Source: Ceratodon purpureus (taxonomy: Eukaryota; Streptophyta; Bryopsida; Pseudoditrichales; Ditrichaceae). From it: a stretch of 64,000 nt of DNA. The stretch covers positions 6,424,967 to 6,488,966 of the forward strand of contig CM026423.1 in assembly GCA_014871385.1 (NCBI GenBank). The letters are read 5' to 3'. Position numbers and translations under genes: made by a program. Positions 24,677 through 34,657 of the stretch are shown one piece after another (within the stretch, counting starts at the first letter, position 1; every line of letters begins with the position of its first letter). A model generated the notes under the pieces. That model was not told where the DNA came from and ran no database searches. It saw only the letters and a list, made by a program, of their open reading frames with translations.

Positions 24677-27600
24677 TTAATCTCTTTTGTTTTTTCCTGT
24701 TATTCTTATAACTATATAAAATGCATAACGAAATACAATTCCAAATGCTACTGTGATACCTAAACATTTCCACTTATTAAGTTCTACAATTTCTTTGTTT
24801 ATTAATATATCATGCCCTGTCAAAATACATGATGTAGAATCTATTTGTGCATATGGTGTCTTTCGCAATGCAGGTAATGAACGAATGTAACCAAGTATGC
24901 CATCTATGATTTGATCATTTAAATTAGCTAATGGCGTACCATGAAATAATTGGCGCCCAATTTCAAAACAAGATTTTGTTTTGCCAAATTCATTAAGTAA
25001 TACAGCTTCATATGGATATTTGATGATTGAAATATAGTGAAACCATCTCCAATACCAAGGTATTCGTAGTCTTGAAATAAAAAATCCACTTAATAAAAGA
25101 AAGTATGCAAGCATTGCCACTGTAATTGTGTAGCCAACCATTACATTGGGCATAATAGCAGATAATAATGTTACAAAAGAATTCCCAGCCCAAAATGATG
25201 CCCACACAATAAGAAATAAGAAGAGAAAACCGGAACCTCCTCCAGCCAATCCCACTGCCCACCATATAATAATACAATAGCCCATAGATAATATGGCTAA
25301 AAATGGCACATATATGATTGCATGTGCAAGAACGTACGATGACTTGCGATATGCATTGGTTGTAGTTTCTCTCATAAAGATATATCTTTCTTGAAGAAAA
25401 ACGGGCAATGCATCTGCACATGTGTAATATGTGGTTGACATCGCAAACGCAAAAAATCCTAATCGTTCCTGCAAGACAATCATAAAATTAATTTAAAGAA
25501 GTAGTTACTTAATACTTAATTTGGATAAAATTCTAGAATGGTTTCAAATGACTCTGGATTTAAAAATATTACCTCATAAAAAAGTATCATATTTCTTGTA
25601 TTACTATGCAATATTTTAAATGATTCTTTTTATTCAAGCTTAAAAATTAACAAGATAACTACTTTCAAATTACATTAAGAGTTTTATTGCATCAAATTTG
25701 ATATTATAAATAGTTACTTGCTTTTTGAATCATTGAACAATATCAACAACTACTTTGAGAAGAAAAATAAATTTGAAAGTGAAAATTTGAAAGTTTATTT
25801 TTCACTTTGAAGTAGAATTTTCTTCATATCTAAATATGATTATTTCATATTGTAATATCTAAGGTAATGGATCTTTGAAGGATTCAAAAAAGGAAAAAAA
25901 CCTAGATGAAAAATAGTTATAAGCAATAAATCCATAGCTATTTGACAGAATTAAAATTTAATTCTATATCTATTTGATTTACCAAATTAATTAATATTAA
26001 TGATTACAATGTATACCATCTAAATAAAAATGTTTAGAATGTAGATCGTTTACAATTAGTATGGCTCATCCCATAGCTATTGTGGACATCTTCAAATTAA
26101 ATTAAAAACTTATTGATAGGGTGTTCTGAAATTAAATCCAAAATATATTAGAATACTTTCTTTCATCCCATTAGAATCTGATAAACATAAAATACGGTCT
26201 GTAAAATATCTTGATCCTTACAATCATTTCAAAACCTCTACCATGAGTATATTATGAAGTAAGTTTCAATGGGTTCCTTGGGTGAAGCTATAGTAACTAT
26301 GTCTGTAACTGTACAGATTCTTGAAGTTGGAAAAAATAAGATTTGGAGTTAAATTCTTGTTGTAGAAAGCCAATATGAGAATGCCATGTAATCAAATTTG
26401 TTTGGAGGGTTCAAATTCATGAGCTTTGAAAACGGTCTAAATGATCTTGGGCTGTATCAATTGCGAATCATGGACTTGTGACGGTCGGATATATGTTTCG
26501 TCACACTTAAACTGAGGGTACGTGTATATAAAGTAAGAACAGACAAACCGAGGATACTAGCTAGTACATAAAATAAGAAAACACTTTGCACCATTTGTTA
26601 TCCTAATATGTGAGGGTTTTCCACCTCTCAAACCTCTTTACGAATCCTAGAAGTAGTCAAGTTCTTTTGACCTCCGAATACAAAATTCTCGGCATTGAGT
26701 GCGGATAGACCCCTAAGAGCATCCCCAGTGAGGCCTGAACCGTAAACCTGTAATCGGAAAGATGTAGAAAGACGTGAATTGCGGTTCAAGCCAAGCCTGT
26801 ATTCGAGCTTGTAAGTCTGTAATTTACATGTCGAAACCTCATTTTGGAAGGTTTTTTGGGGCAAACCTGTAAATCTGTAAACGGTTTTGGAATGTTTTGC
26901 TTCGGAAAGGCACTCAGGTTTGGGAGAACGACGTTCTCATAATTACAGGCTTACAGGTTTACAGCTCACTGGGGATGCTCTAAACTACTGGTTTAAATAC
27001 TCATAGTGGAGATTTTGAACTAATTGTGTCACCAAACCATGATGGTCTCATATCCATATTGCCTCAGTAACCCTTTATCCAGTGGATACTGGGCCTCTGA
27101 CATTACGAACAGGCACTCTATTCACGCCGCCCTTTATGGTTCTATCTATCATCTATCTCCTCATATCCTGACACCGAAGCTGAGAGTAGCAATTACCAAA
27201 TCCAAGCAGGCGGAGGAGGAGGATGAAACAGAGCTAGCTAGCTCACCTGGACGCCGAGAGGCGTGGCATCGAGGTGCCAGAAGATGGTGGCGAGGATGAA
27301 CCCCGTCACCAGCACGGTGACCAAGCGCATCAGGAACAGCTCCGGAGTACGCTGGATGTTCTTCCACGACCGCCGCACCAGCACCACCACCTCCGCCCAC
27401 CACGGATTCGCGAACGTGCACACCGTCTCCGCATCCGACTTCGCATGCATGTGATGCAGCCATCCGCTAGTACTACCACTACTGTTCTCCATCTTCGGAG
27501 AGGAGCCTTTACTGGCAAGCAGTTTCTCGTTCTGCAGCACGCTCGACATGGCCGCGTTCGCATCCGGGAAGTTCTGCATGGCCTGCATGGGCATCGACGG

Positions 27601-29504
27601 CTGCGATCTCGCTTCCCAGGCTCTGCAGAACTCGACGAGCGGGGCGATGCCTTCCTGGGAGGCGTGGAGTTCTTGTATGAGATCTAGCGCGTGCTCGGTG
27701 CTGTTCTCGTGTTTCGGGACTGGCCGGCCGAATTCCTCGAAGAAGAGGTTGAGGTCTAGGGGCCTGCCTCCGTAGACTTTCTCGCCGAAGGCGAGGATGA
27801 TCAGGTGGTCGAACAGGCCCATGATCCGGTAGCTGGGTTGATGGATCGAGAGGATGACTAGGCTTCCTGTCTGTGCGATCTTTTGGAGTGTGCGCACCTG
27901 GGATGTTGATGAATTTGGGTGAGGATTTGGTATCAGCAGAGAGGAATTGATATTATGTGGATTAGGAGAAGTTTGGATGGTGATCAGGTTATTACCACGA
28001 GGTATGCGCTAGTGGAGTCCAGCCCAGAAGTAGGCTCATCGAGGAAGAGGATGAGAGGGTCGTGGATGATGTCGATGCCGATGGAGACGCGCCGCCGCTC
28101 ACCTCCTGAGACGCCGCGGTGACCTTCGTCGCCGATGATTGTGTTGGCGACTCTCACCAGGCCGAGTTGATCCAGTAAGTTGTTCACCCTGGCGACTTTG
28201 GTTGCCTTTGATTGAGATGGGGGAAGCCGGAAGAAGGCTGAGAATAGGAGCGTTTCTCTGACTGTCAGCATCGGATAGAGGAGGTCGTCCTGCAAGATTT
28301 CAGATCAGTGTTACGTTTCAGAATAGTAATCTTTGCTTCTGTGACATTCCTGCAAAGTTTCTGAACTACAGTGGGTTACGCTTCTAGAAATGAAATTCTC
28401 TTCGGTTTCACGAATTCATGCCTGCATGACGTAGGCAGAAATGTTGCGGAGCAGGCGCTCGCTGAAGTAATTGCCGTTCAATGTCATAGTGCCTTTCACA
28501 GCATCGATCCGCTGGGCGAGCGCATCAATGAGGGTAGACTTTCCCGAACCGCTCGGACCCATCACGGCGAGAATCTCCCCATCTCTGGCCTCCCCTGAGA
28601 TTCCATCCAACAAGCGTAGTTGCTTGAGCGGTGGACGCGTAGCTTTGAGACCTGGCAACACCATGCCTTTCAACCGCTGCCAACGGGATGGTTTCTTGCA
28701 TACGGTGTAGGTGAGGGCACTAAATTGCAAGTACACTTTCGGCGATGGTTTATCACCTTGCTCATGTGCGGGGTCATTTACCTGTATAATTTTGTGCAAT
28801 TCTTCTGGAGGTGAATCAATCGATTCCCGGTTCTTACGTTCCTCCGCAAACGCCCCAAATGCCAAATTCTTACGTTCCTCGTCAAATGCCGGCTGCTGGC
28901 TCATCTCTTCGTCTGCTGAACGCTGACTTGCCTCAAATGGGGAACGATCACGATCCTCTTCCAGTGCTAAATCCTTGCGCTTCTCCTCCTCCATAGCCGA
29001 GTGGTTGAGTTCCTCCTCAAGTGCCGAATGCTCACTTTCTTCCTCAGATGCTGAATGCTCAGTAGCTGCCTCAAATGCCAAACGCTCACGTTCCTCCTCG
29101 AATGCCGAACGCCGTGACGTCGGCCGCGGAGGCTCACTGGAGCTTCCAGGCTCAAAGTATCCGCTCGTGGTAACCCCAGAACTTAGGCCGTTGATGCCAA
29201 CCGCATCAGGTGACCTCATTGGCGACGGTGATAATCCATCGAAATTGAACCCGAAAGCGAAGTCAGGACTTGGAGCAGCAGGGGGGAGGAGCGGAGAATG
29301 CTGGATTGGCTCACCGCTTATCACTGATCCGGAACCAGAACCCTGCCTGTTCTCAGCTTCGAATTTGGATTTTTGTGCAGCTTCGAAGAGCTCTTCCTCC
29401 CTCCTATGTCGTCGTGCGCCTGCTGCTTCTTCCAAGGATTTGTAACTTTCTTGCAACTCTTTCCTGCGCGGAACCTTTGGTTTCCGTGAGGGCGGCTCTG
29501 CCAT
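24677..29504 (-). CDS. ABC transporter G family half-transporter
   Basis: Membrane exporter of the ABCG/WBC type, closest in wording to the Arabidopsis ABCG1/2/6/16/20 group linked to suberin and pollen-wall export. Exons are 29504-28422, 28289-27996, 27897-27247 and 25468-24677 (939 aa), all phase 0. Walker [10 protein letters not shown] is at 316-324, signature VSGGERRR near 421, Walker [14 protein letters not shown] near 440. The H-loop SIHQPSYRI opens exon 3. The membrane domain follows, with [20 protein letters not shown] and the [11 protein letters not shown] region in exon 4. Oddities: an N-terminal extension of about 230 aa with Glu-rich repeats (131-225); intron 1 starts with GC, not GT; intron 3 is 1.78 kb; and exon 4 is AT-rich while exons 1-3 are GC-rich. 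Total length is well above the usual 650-750 aa, owing to the extension. Exon 4 reads in frame and fits the family, so I keep it in the gene. Confidence 0.9.
26717..26980. mobile_element. PIF/Harbinger (Tourist-like) MITE, 264 bp
   Basis: Perfect terminal inverted repeats GAGCATCCCCAGTGAG ... CTCACTGGGGATGCTC bound the element. The flanking TAA trinucleotide (26714-26716 and 26981-26983) is the 3-bp target duplication typical of PIF/Harbinger. Subterminal TGTAA/TTACAG words recur inside. It is non-coding and sits in the long third intron of the ABCG gene. Confidence 0.88.
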
Positions 29505-30676
29505 ATTGCCGAGCTATGTTTGCAATTTCAGATACTAACTTCTTTAGGGACCCGTCGTTAAACCTTCTCAAAGCAAATGACCCCAGATCGGGTGCCCTAA
29601 AGATCTCAACATTGGGCTTTACCCATTGGAGATACGCTTCATAATTGTCTGGATTGTCTCCAATGTTTTCTCATGTGATACTCGAGGGATGACAGACTCA
29701 TTTGGCAAATTCTGATTACTAAAAGTGGGTAGCCAACTAATTGCCATTACCTGGTACCCTGTTCGCTTTCGCCCTGATGTTGTGATCACCAGATCATTAG
29801 AGCATCATCATGATCAAAATCACAGGCTCTTATACAGAATGGCCTTCGACAAGAGACCCATCTCATGGATTAGTCTGCCCATTGTTGGTTCAAAGCGGCA
29901 TAGAGACGGCCAATACTGCGTTAAATGGCAACATCTTCAGAAATGAAGTTTCCGTCGAGAAGCGTTACATCACCAAGTTTTCTGCTTAAACACTTCGACG
30001 GTAGGAAATTGCGCTGCCAAAGGTCAATACAACAACTATATCCGGCAACACTGATATGTCTTCGTAATTGCAGACCCTCCTCATCCTGTAAGCCTGCTAG
30101 GCGAATGTACTCTCTACTGCGCAACTGGAGGACACCAGGGCTCTCCATGATCTCAGCAGCATCATACCAAGATACGGAAACCTAATTCATAAACTCAGCC
30201 GTAAGTGACATCATGATTCATCTCGGAGGTGTCGCCATCTGTGAAGCCCACACTCTTCATAGGCATTGGGTGGGCACTGGGTTGCAACCAGGCTGATGTA
30301 TGATCACTTCACAGATGGCATGTATATATTTCCATAATCTTGGGTGACCACCGGCCATCCAATCGCACCGTGAGAGCAATATCGACAGGTGTTTGTAACA
30401 ACAATTTGTAGCATGACAACGAGATGGGTCTGAGGCATGGGAGCAAGATCAGTAACAACCAAGATGTCAGCTTAACTACTTCTGTTTGGAGTACATTTGG
30501 TTAAAGGGGAGGTTTCCAAACTGTCTGGTTAAGTCTGAACAGCACTCGTAATCTTGAGGGAAGGCCCAAGGGCTACATGTTGCAAGGGAACATCTGCCAT
30601 GATGCCGTATGCAAGCGAACAAATCTCTACTTTATCATAGTTGAAAGTGGAGTTATCAACTGCGAACACCGGAATC
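29505..30676. other. divergent ABCG / TEDC2-like upstream region
   Basis: Shared 5' region of two divergent genes. A minus-strand frame from about 30170 to 29921 (WYDAAEIMESPGVLQLRS then GYSCCIDLWQRNFL) reads like protein but I cannot identify it and find no start or partners. It may be chance or a gene fragment. Confidence 0.4.
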
Positions 30677-33203
30677 ATGGAAGAGTCAGCCTTGCTTAAT
30701 GTAAGTATCTCCAGAAGGTCACTCTTATATACTGTTTGTTGGCCAGGGATTTTTCATTCTAGTCGTTTGTTGCCGGAAGATTGTATTGATGATGTTCTTT
30801 CTTGTATGCAGCTGATTGAAGTGCTGGGTGATACGTTGGCCCGGTTGCAAGTTACTCTTGCCAAGGAAGAGTATGGGCTTCAGCAGATCGTTGCTTCCAT
30901 CAAATTTGTGAACAGCACTATTGAATCTAGGTGAGCGTCATCGAATCCGTGGTTCAGCAACTCAACACAGAATCATAGTTTCAGTTCGTATTAAGACGAG
31001 TCAAGATTCATAGAACTTAAAGCCGAATATGACGCTGAAAGAATGGCACTTTGCAAAATGTGATCTGCATTCGTATGGAACTCAAATGATTTGAGTCTGT
31101 GATGCCTGTATCTCAGGGTTAATTCGAGCCAACAGCAAGTTCCCGAATCTTCAGAAGGTAAGCTGTTGGCCTGTTTTCAGTGACGTTTTAGGGTTTTTGG
31201 TGAAGGAGCTGGATGTACTCCGATCTAGCTGATTTAGTCATCTGAATCGTTGGTGCAATTGATCATGCCACTTGCAATGATGTGCAGTTTATGTTTACGA
31301 GTCCGATATGTCCGAGGTGTCAAAATCCATCGACGCGATCTTGGACGAAGCTCGAACAGCGCGTGGCACTTCCAAGCCATCTGCAATCCCTAAGGTGCTC
31401 ACTCAATCTTTTATGCATGCTCATGATGAAGCAATTACTTCCAACACGCAGATCTTCCGAATGCACACCTTATTGTACACGAGATTCTCTGCTACACGAA
31501 TCAAGTGTGGATGTTGTTGTGTTGTGCAGGGGCCTTCAAGCACCTCTCGTGATGTCAACATTGCAGAGACCCGTCGCAAATCTAATGAATCTGTTCACAA
31601 GAAAAAATCGGAACGCTTCTCGCAAGCATTGCGTACGAGACCGAAGAAAAATGTTAGTTCAAAGGAAGGTACACAATAACAATCACTGAATTTGGTGCCT
31701 TTTCAGGTCAAAGAAATTTATCGCAGATAATGCAGCTGCATTTGATTGAATGATTCTGCAGCTGGATATGGTCTAATCAGCTGAGACACTTATTTGGTAC
31801 CTTTGTAAACAGATGCAGCACACTCATCTTTTGCTGCTGCGCAAGAAACGTTATTGAAATGGATGGAGAACAAGAAGGATCGTGCTTGGATTAACGCGCA
31901 CGCTGAGCGACTATATCTCAACTCAACCAGACAGAGCAGTCCGTGTTTTGAAAGAAAAACCCGGGAGAAGTCGAACGCAGAGAAAAGGTTCTTGGAGCGC
32001 TTATGGAGCATTGGTAGCATCCCACCGAATTCATTAAGAAATGTAAGGAATTAGTTGCAGGTTCAGATTTTTCTTGGGGAACCATATGTTTTGCGAGGAT
32101 AACTTACGTTTAGACCATTGTGTTAACAGGCTCATACTTCTTTCGTAAGCCATGAAATAGCATGCAACATATTATCAATCAGTGCTCATGTGCATGTCTT
32201 TCAGGAATTGGATAACGCCTCTGGTGGCGATCTGAATGAGAGGGGCCATGGAAACGATGATCCAAACACAAAAGGATCAGAGGATGAGGTTCAGACAACG
32301 ACTCAACCCTTCCAGACGCATATTGATGAGGTGTTGCAGGCACACAGGAAGCTGTTAAACGAAGGTCATCTGAATGCGGAGCATGTTTATGGAGGTGAAG
32401 ATTTGCCGGTTATGATCCCAAGTGTGGAAGAGAAGCAACAACATACTGGCAATCATGAGAAGAAATCAGTTGCGAACGATGATTGTTGGCTTTCTGCAGA
32501 GATCTGTTGGAAAGTCTTGGGTACCCCACCATCCCTACATTCCTTCCAGCCTTCCTGCTCAAATTCTCACCGTGAGGATAACTATCATTTCATTGAGACC
32601 ATTCCCAAAGTTTCTAAACCTTTTCTCTGAACGCAGGGAAGCAGGCGACAGATATCTTATTGAAGCACGGGACACAAGCGATTCCCACATTTTACTCTGA
32701 CCTACAGGTGTGCTTCCAATGAAGAGATCTGCTTATAATGAAGAGCCTGTGCACAATATTAAAGGGTCCATGTATTAAACAACCTTCGTGGTGGAATGTT
32801 TGTGGCAGGAAGCATTGAAAATGACGCAATTACTGCACTCCATCCACACAAAGATCTTCAATTGTTATCTTCAATCTCTGCTGGCTGAGTCCTTTCTCAA
32901 ATCGTCAACAAGGTACACAATGCCCCATTGGTCTCCTCTACTCACAATCCAACTTCCAATTCCTCTAGACAAATTCAGTGAGCATGTTGACAACTGTGAA
33001 ATAATTTACATGTTTGTGACATTATGTCATTAAAGTATTATCATTCGGTTATCACATTGGTGGTTGTACTTGATGACTGCAGGGTAGAAGATTTACTCAG
33101 CAATCCAAGCGTGTATACATGCTTTCGCTTAGCACATAGTCTAGTGTTCAACAATGGCAAAGCTCTTCTCTCGATTGCACGTCGGGTTGACATCGAGTCA
33201 TGA
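30677..33203 (+). CDS. TEDC2: TEDC2-like protein (tubulin epsilon/delta complex)
   Basis: Ten exons with matching phases: 30677-30700, 30812-30930, 31117-31157, 31288-31394, 31530-31668, 31813-32042, 32205-32520, 32637-32707, 32809-32912 and 33083-33203 (423 aa). The N-terminal ~50 residues form a Leu-heptad helix (LIEVLGDTLARLQVTLAKEE). A second helix ends DAILDEARTARGTSKPSA. The middle is charged and low in hydrophobics. The C-terminal helices read LQEALKMTQLLHSIHTKIFN and CFRLAHSLVFNNGKALLSI. In order, spacing and total length this recalls TEDC2, the partner of delta- and epsilon-tubulin needed for stable centriole triplets; the end (helix, then HSL, Gly, hydrophobic, basic) is the best match. 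That comparison is from memory. If right, the protein acts at basal bodies of motile sperm. A plain coiled-coil protein is the alternative. Confidence 0.6.
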
Positions 33204-33849
33204 ATGGTTTTCTGAAATATAGGTTCGAGTTAAAAAGAATGATTTGTAATCTGTCCTCAACTTGTTAGATGTTAGAACAAAAGGCTGCTGTTGATCCAAA
33301 CGTATAACTAACTTGCATTAATTTCTACTATTGACAAACTGCAGCTCTGTACACTAGATGGATATCGTCATGAACTTAATTGAGCTTCTGCATGTACATG
33401 ATTTAGTATTGAAGTTGTGATCAAAAGTGACCTTCAGGAATTGAGTTAATATCAAACATGAAAGAGAGAATCAGAATCACCAAGCACATTCCAAATTTTG
33501 CACGCATTGGATATCCCTCATGAGTCGCTATTCTGGTTTCAGTAACTACATTCTTTGAGTGTCGGACCCACATTCAGTTATCCTCACAGTAGCTCCTCAT
33601 TGTGCAACCATGAATACTCCTTTTGTTTTTACCTTGAGCCCCATCAACAATATCTACAGAATCAGTTCTACTCCCTTCGGAGGTTAAAAAGTAGGAACAC
33701 ACCACTATTTTGTACAAACCAGTTTTTCAGTTTGTCCTAACATATTCTTGTCATTCTAATATACAATTATCTCCTCATTTTCACAGTTTCTGGTATTTCA
33801 ATCCACCCATAACACCACAACACAGTAGTCCCCAAACTGATTTTCCTTC
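33204..33849. other. TEDC2-like 3' flank, no gene
   Basis: No supported coding sequence; probably 3'UTR plus spacer. Confidence 0.5.
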
Positions 33850-34051
33850 AAGCTCCCAAAGAATTCTCAAGCCGTTCCCAAGAGATCTCACTGGAGCTCC
33901 CAAGCCGTTCCTTTAGAGCTCCCATGTCGCTCCCATGTCGCTCTCTTGGAGTTCCCATTCCATGTTCCCCGGAAGTGCCCATGTGGTTCCCATGTGGTTC
34001 CCCAATGGTGCTCCTGTGGTTCCCATGTGGTTCCCAGGGCGTTCCCCGGTG
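33850..34051. repeat. 11-bp-class minisatellite (GTTCCCATGTG)
   Basis: Many imperfect copies of GTTCCCATGTG/GCTCCCATGTC stand head to tail, densest at 33915-34050, with GGTTCCCATGTGGTTCCCA repeated twice. Read on the minus strand they give a false Gly/His/Asn-rich frame. The array lies 600-800 bp upstream of the RGP1 start. Confidence 0.85.
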
Positions 34052-34657
34052 GGGTTGCGAGGAAGACCGGGCCCTGAATTGAGCAAAATGGATGCGAGTT
34101 CCATGTGCCTGGCAGCTCCGCTCCATCACGGCCATGGCCATGGCGATGGCAGATCACGACTCGCTCATCTCGCACACACCATCACACCAACATACTCACA
34201 CGCCCTCTCTCTCGCTCTCCGCCATCTCCATCGTCACGTGATCAAACCCTGCCTCGCACACATCACTCACATCACAACTCACATCACCATACACATACAC
34301 AGGAAACTCGCCACCAAAACCAGCATTCAATTGCACACCCAGAACAGGGAGAGCCGGAGCTACAGTCAGTAGGTTTTGTGACGATCATCTGCTGTGTCTG
34401 TGGTTTTTCCTTTCTTTAGATCGGCAAAGGAGGAGGTGATGTCCATGGGGAGGAGGGGGTGAAGGTTTTTCGAGGAGCTGGAGCTGGAGCTTGGCATGGA
34501 TCTGGGTTTTGGAGTTTTAGGGTTAGTGGACATGGGGGGGTGAGTTGGGGGGTGAGGATGTGGTGATTAGGGTTGGTTGGGAATGTGGATGCGGAGGGGA
34601 GAGGGGTGGATGGTAGTGGGAGCAAGGGAGTAGGAGGGAGGGGGAATGTGGGGGGCG
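34052..34657 (+). promoter_or_regulatory. RGP1 promoter and leader
   Basis: A C/A-rich block with CACATCAC words (34160-34320) gives way to a strongly G-rich leader from about 34420. No gene was seen. Transcription probably starts between these blocks; that is inference. Confidence 0.35.

Noticed and set aside
28975-29445. 156-codon Ser-rich plus frame
   Set aside because: Antisense of the Glu-rich repeat region in ABCG exon 1; GAG/GAA repeats read as Ser/Leu.
33848-34175. Minus frames with His/Gly/Asn/Pro repeats
   Set aside because: Generated by the 11-bp minisatellite; no start context or domain.
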